From positions 1 to 59,244 of the forward strand of contig JABMPJ010000210.1 of NCBI GenBank assembly GCA_013203785.1: 59,244 nt of DNA, written 5' to 3'. This document shows, piece after piece, positions 8,700-17,968 of this stretch. The notes below the pieces were generated by a model. It searched no databases, was not told where the DNA came from, and was given only the letters and a program-made list of their open reading frames with translations. The stretch comes from Lentisphaerota bacterium (GTDB taxonomy: Bacteria > Verrucomicrobiota > Kiritimatiellia > UBA8416 > JABMPJ01). Position numbers and translations under genes: made by a program. Position 1 is the first letter of the stretch. Every line of letters starts with the position of its first letter.

Positions 8700-9359
8700 A
8701 TGAATCAGGTGCAACCGGCGAAAGTAAAGGGCTATTGGGAGAAAATCGCTGCGGAGTTCGACACGATCTACTCAGGCGAGAAGAGCCCGTTCAAGTGCTG
8801 GCTGGACAAAGTGTTTCGGGCTGACATGTATGAGCGGTATCGGTTAACCGTTGAAGAGTGTGGTGCAGACAGCATTCGATCCGTCCTGGACGTGGGCACG
8901 GGCTCAGGGCGGTTCTGCCTGCCGCTGGCCAAGGGTAAGGAGCGTATTCTGGGTGTTGATTTTTCGCAACCCATGATCGATATCGCTAAGAAGCGCGCCG
9001 AAGAGGCCGGTGTGGCAGAGAAATGTGATTTTCGGGTGGCGGACTTCATGGAGCTCGAGTTGGACGAGGCTTTCGATGCAGTGATTGCCATTGGCGTTTT
9101 CGACTACATCAACAAGCCTGTCCCGTTTCTGAGCAAGATGGCCAAGACGTCTGTCGTCAAGGTCGTGGCGACGTTCCCGATTCTCTGGTCATGGCGTGCG
9201 CCCGTTCGGTGGGTTCGGCTAAATCTGGCCGGCTGTCCTGTCTACTTCTTCACCGAAGCCAAGGTGCGCAAGCTCTGTGCCGAAAGTGGACTGGCCGTAA
9301 AGAGCCTGAAGCGCGTCGGCAAGATACACTTCCTTGTGGCAACGCCCGCCCAGAGATAG
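8700..9359 (+). CDS. Class I SAM-dependent methyltransferase
   Basis: 219 residues with SAM motif I VLDVGTGSGRFCLPLA, motif II acidic loop GVDFSQPMIDIAKK and the later DFMELELDEAFDAVIAIGVFDY. The pattern is that of small-molecule class I methyltransferases, and the substrate is likely a sugar or lipid-linked intermediate of this locus. Start at ATG 8700, with a weak ATGGAG about 7 nt upstream. It stands between GT2 and deacetylase genes on the same strand. Confidence 0.82.
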   Translation: MNQVQPAKVKGYWEKIAAEFDTIYSGEKSPFKCWLDKVFRADMYERYRLTVEECGADSIRSVLDVGTGSGRFCLPLAKGKERILGVDFSQPMIDIAKKRAEEAGVAEKCDFRVADFMELELDEAFDAVIAIGVFDYINKPVPFLSKMAKTSVVKVVATFPILWSWRAPVRWVRLNLAGCPVYFFTEAKVRKLCAESGLAVKSLKRVGKIHFLVATPAQR

Positions 9360-9360
9360 G

Positions 9361-9388
9361 GATGGAACCGCAGATGGTCGCAGATGGG
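9361..9388 (+). repeat. Fragment of the CGCAGAT repeat family
   Basis: Contains CCGCAGATGGTCGCAGATGG, matching one arm of the large inverted-repeat elements found after 38.5 kb. No matching right arm is seen nearby, so this is a half element. It fills the short gap between the methyltransferase and deacetylase genes and creates an alternative upstream ATG (9384) for the latter. Confidence 0.65.
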
Positions 9389-9398
9389 GGATGAGAAG

Positions 9399-10241
9399 AT
9401 GCTCAATGCGCTAACAATTGATCTCGAGGAGTGGTTTTGCGTTAGCAACTTCGAGAAGATTATCCGACGAGAGGACTGGGATTCGCTGGAAAGCCGGATC
9501 GAGATGCAGACTGAGCAGATCCTGGAACTCCTCAATAGGCTTGAAGTCAAAGCCACTTTCTTTATTCTTGGATGGGTTGCCGAGCGGCATCCTACCCTGA
9601 TACGTCGTGTCGCTGAGGCTGGCCACGAGATTGCCTGCCACGGCTACGCGCACCGTCTGATCTACGATATGAGTCCGGATGAATTCAGGGATGACCTCAG
9701 GAGGGGGCTTGACGTCATTGGAGAGACTTCCGGGCAGATCTGTAGGGGGTACCGAGCGACGTCATTTTCTATTCGTCGTGACATGCAGTGGACCTGGGAT
9801 GTTTTGCATGAGAACGGTATAACCTATGATTCCTCTATATTTCCCGTGCTGCATCACCGCTACGGAGAACCGGATGCCCCTCGCGACATCTTTGAGATTG
9901 AAACGGCGACCGGAACGCTTTTGGAGTTGCCCCTTCCAACGATCCGGCTGAAGGGGCGCAATCTACCCGTTGCTGGGGGGGGCTACCTGCGTCTATATCC
10001 ATTGGCACTCACCACATGGGCGATCCGTCGGATCAATCGCGAAGGCATTTCAGCGATCATATACATACACCCTTGGGAGGTGGATCCTGATCAGCCCAAA
10101 CCCGATGTCTCGAAGCTGGTCCTCACACGTCACCGGATCGGGATGGGAACGGTTCTGCGGAAGATGGAGCGGCTGATGAATTCCTTTGAGTTCTCAACGG
10201 TTGCTGAAGTGCTCGATCGAAGGTCCGGGGTTGAAATGTGA
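9399..10241 (+). CDS. Polysaccharide deacetylase, DUF3473 type
   Basis: 280 residues of the NodB-like deacetylase fold as found in exosortase-associated exopolysaccharide loci. Visible marks are NALTIDLEEWF at the N-terminus (catalytic Asp8), HGYAH (metal ligands His81 and His85), CRGYRATSFS, and the C-terminal YIHPWEVDPDQP of DUF3473. It would remove N-acetyl groups from an amino sugar of the polymer. The start at 9399 is preferred over ATG 9384 because the family begins at MxNALT and the upstream codons come from a repeat fragment. No exosortase gene is visible in the window. Confidence 0.88.
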   Translation: MLNALTIDLEEWFCVSNFEKIIRREDWDSLESRIEMQTEQILELLNRLEVKATFFILGWVAERHPTLIRRVAEAGHEIACHGYAHRLIYDMSPDEFRDDLRRGLDVIGETSGQICRGYRATSFSIRRDMQWTWDVLHENGITYDSSIFPVLHHRYGEPDAPRDIFEIETATGTLLELPLPTIRLKGRNLPVAGGGYLRLYPLALTTWAIRRINREGISAIIYIHPWEVDPDQPKPDVSKLVLTRHRIGMGTVLRKMERLMNSFEFSTVAEVLDRRSGVEM

Positions 10242-10292
10242 GAGCTGGGATCGCGTATGGGACAGCTGTGACCTGCGACTATTTTCCTCCAG

Positions 10293-10341
10293 TTATCGAC
10301 TTTCGACCTCAGGCCGCCGCCCGCCGACCGCCGACCTTCGG
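10293..10341 (+). repeat. Heptamer tandem repeat, seven units
   Basis: Seven 7-bp units with consensus near CCGCCGA (including CTTTCGA, CCGCCGC, CCGCCGA, CCGCCGA, CCTTCGG) lie just before the ATG of the polymerase gene. In the polymerase frame it reads through as a longer open frame, but the membrane protein proper starts after it. Confidence 0.65.
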
Positions 10342-10347
10342 TACGCT

Positions 10348-11658
10348 ATGACTTTCTTCTTCACATTGGTCTTCATGTTCCTTGTCTACTGGCGTCCGCA
10401 GGACTGGCTGGTGCCTCAGCTCTATGGCGTTCCCATTCTGGATGCCGTAACGTTTATCGCATTGCTCGCACTTCTTCTTGAGATGGGACAGGGGCGTATT
10501 GATTTTCCCAAGCGCATGCCACAGGTGTTCTTGCTGGGTGGGCTCTGGTTTGCGGCGATGTTTTCGCATGTCCCTCACACGTATTTCGCAGGCATAATGG
10601 CGACGTTGCCAGAGGTGTTTAAGATTTGCTTCTTCTCTCTTCTCATGCTCTGCGTTCTTGACCGGCCAGCTCGACTCCGGTCTGTAGCACGTCTGTTGGT
10701 GGCGATGTCCTTATTTATGGCCGTCCATGCCATTTTGCAGGCCGATCGCGGCTACGGATTTGGGCCTGTGAGACCATACTACGTACCTGCGTACGCCGAC
10801 AACCCAGAGCAATACAGGACATTGTTCTATGGGATCTTCGAAGACTCAAATGACATGGCGCAGACCCTGGCAACCAGTATACCTCTATCTTTCGTGGTAT
10901 TGAGACGGGGCAAATGGCTGTCTCTGCTAGTTGGCGGGGTTTGCACGGCGGTGCTTTTCTTAGGCATACAGACCACCTACTCCGACGGCGGAATGATTGC
11001 GCTCTTTGCCGTCGGGGGTGTCATGCTGGTCATGGCTCTGCCTGCGAGATGGGTACCCACTATGTTGACGATTGGCATTCTTGGAGGGCTGGCGTTATGC
11101 CCTTTTTCCGGGGCGATATTGGACGAGTCCGCACACGACCGTGTCGTGTTCTGGGGGTATGCCAATGAGGCATTCAAGCACAACTTGTTTTTCGGTGTTG
11201 GACACGCGATGTTCTGGCAAGTCGCAGATTCGAGAGCTGCACACAATGCTTTTGTTGAGTGCTACACCGAGATCGGTCTGTTTGGGTATTGGTTCTGGTT
11301 TTCTCTGCTGCTCTTATCCATCGCGGGGTGTTGGCGTGTGCGGCGTCTGCTCGCAAAGGATCATAAGGACCCTGAACGCGCATGGCTTTTCAAGTTTTCC
11401 GGTATGGCGCTTGCCGCGATGATCGGTATGAGTGCCTCCTCGTATTTTCTTTCACGAGCATTTCATTTTCCCACGTTTTTTCTGTTCTCGCTCTTGGGAG
11501 CGCTCCCGCGCGTTACGCAGGCGTATCTTCCTGAGGGTGCGGAACCCATAGTTCGATGGGACAGTCGCACTGTCATTCTTCTGACGGTGGGAGCTGTCGG
11601 CAGTGTCGTCTATATTTACATCTCCATCCTGTTGTTAAACCGTGTCTGGGGGGGGTAA
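10348..11658 (+). CDS. O-antigen ligase/polymerase family membrane protein
   Basis: 436 residues with about ten hydrophobic helices and the long periplasmic loop and VGHAMFW...AHNAFVECYTEIGLFGYWFW segment typical of the Wzy/WaaL (O-antigen ligase) superfamily. It probably polymerises repeat units or ligates the finished chain on the periplasmic side of the inner membrane. An upstream GTG/ATG-open frame back to 10186 exists, but it overlaps the deacetylase gene and crosses the heptamer repeat, so ATG 10348 (MTFFFTLVFMFLVYW) is chosen. No clear ribosome site is seen. Confidence 0.82.
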   Translation: MTFFFTLVFMFLVYWRPQDWLVPQLYGVPILDAVTFIALLALLLEMGQGRIDFPKRMPQVFLLGGLWFAAMFSHVPHTYFAGIMATLPEVFKICFFSLLMLCVLDRPARLRSVARLLVAMSLFMAVHAILQADRGYGFGPVRPYYVPAYADNPEQYRTLFYGIFEDSNDMAQTLATSIPLSFVVLRRGKWLSLLVGGVCTAVLFLGIQTTYSDGGMIALFAVGGVMLVMALPARWVPTMLTIGILGGLALCPFSGAILDESAHDRVVFWGYANEAFKHNLFFGVGHAMFWQVADSRAAHNAFVECYTEIGLFGYWFWFSLLLLSIAGCWRVRRLLAKDHKDPERAWLFKFSGMALAAMIGMSASSYFLSRAFHFPTFFLFSLLGALPRVTQAYLPEGAEPIVRWDSRTVILLTVGAVGSVVYIYISILLLNRVWGG

Positions 11659-11975
11659 TCAGGTTCTTTATGAGTGCCGGATGGACCCGCGGCTGTTCGT
11701 ATTGCGAAGATGCTCGTTCTGAGCTAGCTGTTGAGGGGCGAGATAGATCCCTGCTTTTGATCTTGCCCTTTGATTTGAAGTCAAGTATGTTCAGTATGTT
11801 TTGAAGGAATCACAAAGCAGTGGCGCATAACTTACGGAGACGAAGTCTGTGAGATAGTGGTGGTTAATGCTTGGTTCTGAGAGGTCTAAGCAGTGGAAGA
11901 TGGGCCAATGTCTCCCATGTCTGCGGTTGACTTTTCTCTGTCTGACGTCGCTGCCAGAGTCAGTTTCCTTTCTGT
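11659..11975. other. Intergenic region before the regulator gene
   Basis: 317 bp without a credible gene. It is the longest gap in the first 28 kb and separates the polymerase from the GbsR-like regulator, so a promoter for the downstream block is likely here. The only distinct structure seen is the 9-bp direct repeat at 11784-11801. Confidence 0.5.
11784..11801 (+). promoter_or_regulatory. Tandem 9-bp direct repeat, possible operator
   Basis: AGTATGTTC is followed directly by AGTATGTTT. It lies 175 bp upstream of the GbsR/MarR-type regulator gene in the only long intergenic gap of this half, a plausible autoregulatory site. There is no direct evidence of binding. Confidence 0.3.
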
Positions 11976-12461
11976 ATGACACCTGAAAAAATGCCTTCGA
12001 TAGTCCAGCGTTTCATCGAAGATGCCGGCAATCTGACGACTTCCCTTGGTCTTGGGAGGACGATTGGGCAGATGTTTGCGTTTCTTTACTTCAGTCCGAG
12101 ACCGCAGGCCCTCTCGGATATACAGGCGGCTCTGGGGATTAGCAAGGGCGGTGCCAGCATGACGGTCCGACAGCTTGAACAGTGGGCAGCTGTGCGCAAG
12201 GTGTGGGTCAAGGGTGATCGCAAGGACTACTATGAGGCCAATGAATGGGTTGGTCAGATAGTGCGGAATATTTTGGTGGATACGATTGGAAAACGACTGG
12301 AGCAAGCAAACGGACTCTTGGTGCTGGATGTTGGCGGTGACTCGCCACCAGCAGGTGGCGCGTCGGAATTCATTCGCCAGCGCATATCTAACTTGGCAGG
12401 TTTCCAGAAGAGAGCTCAGAAAGTGTGGTCTAATCCGATTGTTCAGCGTTTGCTTCGGTGA
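11976..12461 (+). CDS. GbsR/MarR-family transcriptional regulator
   Basis: 161 residues of a winged-helix regulator. The core reads ALSDIQAALGISKGGASMTV, then RQLEQWAAVRKVWVKGDRKDYYEA, the GbsR pattern (recognition helix around SKGGASMTVRQLE, wing GDRKDYYEA). GbsR-like proteins often sit in polysaccharide loci of PVC bacteria and probably sense a small molecule or cell state. Start at ATG 11976. It precedes the bifunctional methyltransferase-kinase gene by 83 bp and may control the block from 12545 onward. Confidence 0.87.
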   Translation: MTPEKMPSIVQRFIEDAGNLTTSLGLGRTIGQMFAFLYFSPRPQALSDIQAALGISKGGASMTVRQLEQWAAVRKVWVKGDRKDYYEANEWVGQIVRNILVDTIGKRLEQANGLLVLDVGGDSPPAGGASEFIRQRISNLAGFQKRAQKVWSNPIVQRLLR

Positions 12462-12544
12462 GTTGAGTCCGAATTGATCCATTTGTCGTGTTCGATTATC
12501 ACTGTTTTCTGTAGAGAGGCTCCAATCGTAGGAGGAAGATCCCA

Positions 12545-14629
12545 ATGCTGCCAGAATCGCCCAAAAGCTTAGCGTGTCCGTCATGCCTGACTCCTCTGGC
12601 TCCATCTGGCGCTGAGTTGGTGTGTTCCCAGTGTTCCGCAGCCTTTCCTCTTGAGAACGGAGTCATCTGTCTCCGGAAGGACGACGAGTACTACTTTGGC
12701 GAACTTCCCCAAGCTCAGATGCGTGAAGTGCTGGGTCGCCTTGACGACGACAACCTGAAGGTGGTTCTGGACCGCTGGAAAGGTGAACATCCGGAGGACA
12801 TTGGGATCGACCTCGCAGACTACGCCCTTGATCCACGCCGTGCATCCTGGAAATTCTTCACTGCGCTGCCGGAGGAGGGCGGTGCGGCGATAGATATTGG
12901 TTGTGGCTGGGGGGTGCTCGCGTTGAGCTTGGCGGAGAACTTTCAGGAAGTCGTTGCGATGGACTTGACTTTGGAGCGAGCCCAGATGGTTCAGAAGCGT
13001 GCCGAGCAGGAGGGCAAGAAGAACGTCATTGCGGTGCAGGGAGGGAACTCAGAGCAATTGCCCTTCCTTGATAATTCGTTCGATCTGGTTGTCCTAAACG
13101 GTGTGCTTGAATGGGTGCCCTGTAATCATGCGGGGAACCCTCGGAAGATACAACTCCAGTTTCTTGGAGAGGTGAGACGGATACTGAAGCCAGAAGGGCA
13201 GCTCTACTTGGCCATTGAAAACAGATATTTCTATGGCTATCTCCGGGGCGCAATAGATCATCATTCAGGCCTGAGGTATGCCCCGTTCCTTCCTCGTTGG
13301 CTGGCCCATGTCTGGTCGTTTGCTCAGCAGAAACGATCCTATCGGAACTACCTCTATGGCTATTATGGCTACAAGCGGTTGCTTTCCCAAGCAGGCTTCT
13401 GTGATAGCCAGATTTTCGTTCCATGGACCCACTACGCAAGTTTCAGCTCTTTCTGGACCGCAACACCGACATCTTGCGTCAGAAGTGCGGTGTCGCCCAG
13501 ATCGATGCGGAAGAGGATTGCCCTCAGCACCCTCTCTCGCCTCCGTGCCTTCAAATATTTTCCGTCAAGCTTCAGCATCGTCGCGGCAAAGGCGGTTTGC
13601 ACGCCGAGTTTTGCTGAGCGGCTGGCGAAATCTGTTGCCAGCAAGGTGTTTCCTGATGGGTGCGGCATGAGCATCGGGCACATGAGCATCTGCGCGGGTA
13701 GTGACAAAGCGGTGATCTATCTGCAACGTGATGACAAGATCGTTCCCGGATATGTTGCAATTATGGGATTGAATGGCGCGGAGTCAAAGCGCGTACGAGA
13801 GGGCTATGATCAGCTGAATCAACTCTGGGCGCAGCCCTATCTGTCTTCGGCGGTCAAAGCGTTGATACCTCAACCTGTCTGTTCTGGAGAGTTGGGCGGA
13901 CAGTACTACGCAGTACAGTCGCGCATAGCTGGAGTTCAGGCCCACAGATTTACTCGCAATCGCGAGCTCACGCATCGGGCATTGCGCGAGGGTGAAAGAT
14001 TTCTTTCGGATCTTCACGGGTCATCGACCGCAACGCTACAGGTTGCATCGGCACGGCAAGTGGAGCGATTTACGAGCTACCTGGATCGCCTCAAATCCAG
14101 AGAGCGCGCTTCGATTTCGGATGAGGCCTGTGCGCAAGCCAAGGAGTTCATTCGCAAGAAGCTGCAGAATGCGGTCATACCGATTGTGTTTGGGCATGGA
14201 GACTGTGGACTTTACCAGTTCCTCATGGACGAGAGGACTACCCAGTTATCAGGCGTCATAGATTGGGAGTTCGGGGCACCAGATGACTGGCCCCTCCATG
14301 ATTGGCTGGTATTGAACGTCTCGTATAGGGAGCTGTGGTCTGATGTCTTGGTCACAGATGGCTTTCTTGGTTTGCTCGAGCACCTGTCAGAGCCAGGTGC
14401 TGATCGGGATGCCTTTCTTGGTTACGTGTCCCAGCTCAACCTGAGCGCCCCAGCGGTCTCTGGGCTGTGTGTCGCCAGTTTTTTCAGGCTAGTATCAATC
14501 AATGCTTTTTTGGCTGACATGTACTATCCCCGGCGGCAATACAGGATGGAAGAAGTAATCGCTTCTGTTGATCAGCTCCTGGATCAACTGCTCTCGTCAG
14601 CGGAGGCTGTAGCTCGTGGGATCAACTGA
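12545..14629 (+). CDS. Zinc-ribbon / methyltransferase / APH-like kinase fusion
   Basis: 694 residues in three parts. Residues 10-35 hold a zinc ribbon (CPSC...CSQC). Residues about 100-300 are a class I methyltransferase (AIDIGCGWGVLALSLAE near 114, EQLPFLDNSFDLVVLNGVLEWV). Residues about 370-690 look like an aminoglycoside-phosphotransferase-type kinase, with the Brenner loop HGD at 551-553 and the metal-binding D573WEFG; the usual Asn after HGD is Gln558. The ATG is preceded by AGGAGGAAG. WbdD of E. coli O8/O9 is a known methyltransferase-kinase that caps O-antigen chains and sets their length, and this fusion is a candidate analogue (inference; domain order is similar but the zinc ribbon is extra). 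Confidence 0.8.
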   Translation: MLPESPKSLACPSCLTPLAPSGAELVCSQCSAAFPLENGVICLRKDDEYYFGELPQAQMREVLGRLDDDNLKVVLDRWKGEHPEDIGIDLADYALDPRRASWKFFTALPEEGGAAIDIGCGWGVLALSLAENFQEVVAMDLTLERAQMVQKRAEQEGKKNVIAVQGGNSEQLPFLDNSFDLVVLNGVLEWVPCNHAGNPRKIQLQFLGEVRRILKPEGQLYLAIENRYFYGYLRGAIDHHSGLRYAPFLPRWLAHVWSFAQQKRSYRNYLYGYYGYKRLLSQAGFCDSQIFVPWTHYASFSSFWTATPTSCVRSAVSPRSMRKRIALSTLSRLRAFKYFPSSFSIVAAKAVCTPSFAERLAKSVASKVFPDGCGMSIGHMSICAGSDKAVIYLQRDDKIVPGYVAIMGLNGAESKRVREGYDQLNQLWAQPYLSSAVKALIPQPVCSGELGGQYYAVQSRIAGVQAHRFTRNRELTHRALREGERFLSDLHGSSTATLQVASARQVERFTSYLDRLKSRERASISDEACAQAKEFIRKKLQNAVIPIVFGHGDCGLYQFLMDERTTQLSGVIDWEFGAPDDWPLHDWLVLNVSYRELWSDVLVTDGFLGLLEHLSEPGADRDAFLGYVSQLNLSAPAVSGLCVASFFRLVSINAFLADMYYPRRQYRMEEVIASVDQLLDQLLSSAEAVARGIN

Positions 14630-16139
14630 CGGTTCAAGAGTCCTCGTAGACTCCGCTGACCTCTCTGGGAATCTCCGCTCTCGGACCATCTCAGGGGGAG
14701 GATGGAGTGTGCTGTTCAGGGCCAGTGAGGAGATCTTCGGCTTTGCGGCGGGCATAGCTTTTGCTCGGTTGCTCGCACCATCTGACTTTGGAATGGTCGC
14801 CATGGTGTCGTTACTCATGGGATTTGCACATCTGCTTCGCGAGTTTGGGCTCAGGACCTCACTCGTGCAGAGGGCAAAAGTCCTCGAGGCAGACCTGTCG
14901 ACCATATTCTGGTATTGGCTGTTTGCTGGCACATTGCTCATGATCCTGTTCATGTTGGCGTCGGGCCTGATCGCTGATCTGTTTCATCAAGCGAGGTTGG
15001 CTCCACTGGCTATCGTGATGTCAGTTGGTTTTATCGTTTCCGTTCCGCTGGCAACCTATCAAACCATTCTCACGCTTGAGATGAGGTTTCTGAAGCTGGG
15101 CTCTCTCCAGCTCGCCGCGCGGGTCGTGGGCACGACCGTGGGTCTGGCTATGGCTGTGAATCATGGAGGAGTGTGGGCTCTCGTCGTGGCCGCGATGTGT
15201 ACGGAACTCGCAAACCTAGCCTTTCTTGCCTTGTCTACGAGATGGCCTGTCGGCAAGGGTTTCTCGTTCGGTCGTCTCCGATCGCTCATGTGGTTTGGCG
15301 GTCACTACACGCTGACCCATGTCTTGACATACGTGAGCCAGAGCGGAGACAAGTTCCTTATCGGAAGAATGTTGGGCGAAACGCCGTTGGGATTATATCG
15401 ACGTGCATGGATGATGATGACGATGCCATGGCAGAGTCTGACGCTGTCGCTGTGGTCAGCGCTGTATCGAGCTCTTTCTGTCATGAAGGACGAGGAGGGT
15501 CGTTCGCAATTGGCATATCTTCGGATCTGCCGATGGGTCCAGTTCGTGACTCTACCTCTTACACTGGGAATGGGTGCCGTTGCGGAGCCTTTCACGATCG
15601 GGCTTTACGGCGAGCAGTGGGCGGGTATGGTTCCTGTTCTGCGCTACCTCTGTGTTGTCGGTGCCATACGTTGTCCGATTTCTCTTGCCCAATTGCTTTA
15701 CACTTCACAGGGTAGACCAGATCTGGGGCTGCGCATGTCTGTCATCGATGGCGCAATGACCTTGGTGTTAAGCTATCTAGGGCTTCGACTAGGGGGGGTG
15801 ATGGGATTGGTGTACGCGAACGTAGCCTGGAACTGTATATGGCTTGTTCCGGCTCTAGGCGTTCCCTTGAGTTTGATTGGGCTTCGATTCATGCATCAGC
15901 TCCGCGATTCTGCCGGCATTCTCGCTGCTGCTGTGTTGATGGTTCTGGTGGTGCTTCTTGTTTCAGAGAGCACTCTAATCTCGAACAGGCACTGTCTCTC
16001 TCAGTTGTTCATGCTGTCGGCGCTCGGCGGGGTCGCGTATCTCATGTTTGCAGCTTGTCTTCGGCTGAGTGTGTTGCAGGAGTTGCGCGCGGAGCTGTCT
16101 GTGAGGGGTTGGAAGATATTTAACCGCATATTCAGATGA
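14616..16139 (+). CDS. Wzx-type oligosaccharide flippase
   Basis: 507 residues with 12-14 hydrophobic helices and the polysaccharide-transporter (MOP) pattern: GGGWSVLFRASEEIFGFAAGIAFARLLAPSDFG at the N-terminus and a second half with YGEQWAGMVPVLRYLCV. It resembles WzxC-like exporters that flip lipid-linked repeat units. The GTG start at 14616 overlaps the preceding gene by 14 nt, so the two are translationally coupled. Confidence 0.87.
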   Translation: MGSTDGSRVLVDSADLSGNLRSRTISGGGWSVLFRASEEIFGFAAGIAFARLLAPSDFGMVAMVSLLMGFAHLLREFGLRTSLVQRAKVLEADLSTIFWYWLFAGTLLMILFMLASGLIADLFHQARLAPLAIVMSVGFIVSVPLATYQTILTLEMRFLKLGSLQLAARVVGTTVGLAMAVNHGGVWALVVAAMCTELANLAFLALSTRWPVGKGFSFGRLRSLMWFGGHYTLTHVLTYVSQSGDKFLIGRMLGETPLGLYRRAWMMMTMPWQSLTLSLWSALYRALSVMKDEEGRSQLAYLRICRWVQFVTLPLTLGMGAVAEPFTIGLYGEQWAGMVPVLRYLCVVGAIRCPISLAQLLYTSQGRPDLGLRMSVIDGAMTLVLSYLGLRLGGVMGLVYANVAWNCIWLVPALGVPLSLIGLRFMHQLRDSAGILAAAVLMVLVVLLVSESTLISNRHCLSQLFMLSALGGVAYLMFAACLRLSVLQELRAELSVRGWKIFNRIFR

Positions 16140-16177
16140 ACCATTGGCTGATCTGTGTCGACCACAATGAATAGGAC

Positions 16178-17041
16178 GTGTATACGGTCGTGAGTGAATC
16201 ACCTGTCATAAAGCTCACGCGCAAATGGTGGCCGCCTGCACCGGATCGAGAGGAGTGGTCTGCCAAGCTGCGCCGATTCTATGACGAGAACTCTGCGTAC
16301 CACGCGATGACGGCTGAGGCTCGCAATCCCGAGAACCCCCAAGTCAAGCTTCTCCTGTGTCTTCTGGACGCAGGGAAGTCATATGTGGAGGTCGGCTGTG
16401 GCAGCGGCGAGATCTGTGGTTACGTCTCAGGCGTCGCCAGAACCAGGGGGTTTGACATCTCGCCCATCGCCATTGAGAACGCACAGCGTTGCTACGGAGG
16501 TCCCACGGCAAGATTTGAGGTGGCCTCGGCTGAGTCTTTGCCTGTGCCGGATTCATCAGTTGATGGGGTTTATTCATTCGAGGTGCTTGAGCATCTCTGG
16601 AATCCCTGTGCGGCGCTTTGTGAGATGGCCCGAATCGTGAAGCCAGGCGGATATATTCTTGTGTCAACGCCCAACTACCTCTCTCTTGATCTTCACCTTA
16701 GGAAGCACGCGGCAGTTCGTTTTGTGGAGGGAATATGCGCTGGCGCGAGGTATATTCATGATATGCTTACAGGTCGAAGCTACGTGACTCTGGTTCCCGA
16801 CATTGAGGGGGCCGATGTCTATTCCGACTGTGACATGGTCTCATCTCTCGTGCCCTGCAATATGCCACGAACTATACGTGAGATGGGCTGTGAGCTGGTC
16901 TTTGTTGATACATTCTACATGGGGGCTCATGACCCGAGCCACGACACGGACTTGGCATTTCAGCGAAATGCGGGCCGACCCGTGGTCAAGTGGTTTGGTG
17001 ACCACATTCTTCTCTTGGCTGTCAAGGAACGGCAAGCCTGA
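16178..17041 (+). CDS. Class I SAM-dependent methyltransferase
   Basis: 287 residues with motif I YVEVGCGSGEICGYVS, acidic FDISPIAIENAQR and the methyltransferase type-11 block SAESLPVPDSSVDGVYSFEVLEHL. The C-terminal 90 residues (Cys- and Asp-rich) are not recognised. The GTG at 16178 is preceded by TAGGA; GTG 16190 is an alternative. It probably methylates a sugar or lipid intermediate. Confidence 0.82.
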   Translation: MYTVVSESPVIKLTRKWWPPAPDREEWSAKLRRFYDENSAYHAMTAEARNPENPQVKLLLCLLDAGKSYVEVGCGSGEICGYVSGVARTRGFDISPIAIENAQRCYGGPTARFEVASAESLPVPDSSVDGVYSFEVLEHLWNPCAALCEMARIVKPGGYILVSTPNYLSLDLHLRKHAAVRFVEGICAGARYIHDMLTGRSYVTLVPDIEGADVYSDCDMVSSLVPCNMPRTIREMGCELVFVDTFYMGAHDPSHDTDLAFQRNAGRPVVKWFGDHILLLAVKERQA

Positions 17042-17157
17042 GAATCGTCATATTGGCTGCGGTCACTTCCATGGATGGGTCTCTCAGCGTGGCGCCTAGC
17101 GGCCAACTCTGATTCAGTCTTGTGCCCGGGAAATAGAAAACCAGAAGGAGGAATCCA

Positions 17158-17895
17158 ATGAATTTGGACAACGCGAAAAGAATATGCGCCCGCTTGTCGT
17201 CCGAAGCCCGTGTTATTGATATTGGTGGTGGCGCTTCGCCGTTCGCACGGGCAGACTGCGTCATTGATGCCGTGGCCTATGATGATCGCAGTCTCCTCGA
17301 TGGAGGACACCCCAAAGAGGGGGAGCGGTTTTGCCGGGAGTCGTGGGTAGAGTTGGATCTGTGTGACAGGACGCCTTGGCCTTTCCTTGATAATTCCTTT
17401 GATTTCGCCACATGCTCCCATCTGCTTGAAGACGTGCGAGACCCTGTCTGGGTATGCTCCGAAATTAACCGAATTGCCAAGGCCGGATATATTGAAGTAC
17501 CGTCACGAATTCTTGAGCAGTCTCTGGGTGTCGAGCATCCTCGTTATGCAGGGTTCTACCACCACCGGTGGTTGATCACTCGAGAGGGCAAAACACTCTG
17601 TTTTCGCCTTAAACCACACTCTATTCACTCCCTGCGGCCAGCCATCGTGGCAAGAGTCACGCCCTGGCAGATGATAAATCCGGACCATGCATTTCCAGCG
17701 TTCGAGTGGGACGGCTCCTTTGACTACGAAGAGATTCTAGAGTTTGACGAGGACAGAGTGACAGCTGAGTTGGTCGCATTTGCCGAGCAGTGTCGGAGTG
17801 TTTCCTCTTTAGTCGTGTCGGGTGGTGCTCCCCCGGGTGAAGTTGTGAAGAAGGCTCTATATGCAATTAGACTGTGGCTGGGGCACGGGGCTTGA
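17158..17895 (+). CDS. Methyltransferase-domain protein
   Basis: 245 residues with a short class I methyltransferase core: VIDIGGGASPFARADCVIDA and PWPFLDNSFDFATCSHLLEDV, followed by EVPSR and a long C-terminal region with HHRWLITR. This arrangement is typical of small type-11 methyltransferases in polysaccharide loci. A strong AGAAGGAGGAA precedes the ATG at 17158. The substrate is unknown. Confidence 0.78.
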   Translation: MNLDNAKRICARLSSEARVIDIGGGASPFARADCVIDAVAYDDRSLLDGGHPKEGERFCRESWVELDLCDRTPWPFLDNSFDFATCSHLLEDVRDPVWVCSEINRIAKAGYIEVPSRILEQSLGVEHPRYAGFYHHRWLITREGKTLCFRLKPHSIHSLRPAIVARVTPWQMINPDHAFPAFEWDGSFDYEEILEFDEDRVTAELVAFAEQCRSVSSLVVSGGAPPGEVVKKALYAIRLWLGHGA

Positions 17896-17968
17896 AGCAG
17901 TTAGCCTTAAGCGCACTAAGGGAAGTTGTTCCGAGTGCCACGGAGCTTACGTACGAAGGGCTCATACG

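Noticed and set aside
11886..12605. A 239-codon open frame antisense to the GbsR-like gene
   Set aside because: It overlaps the regulator gene completely, has no recognisable motif and its length is expected of a shadow frame in high-GC DNA.
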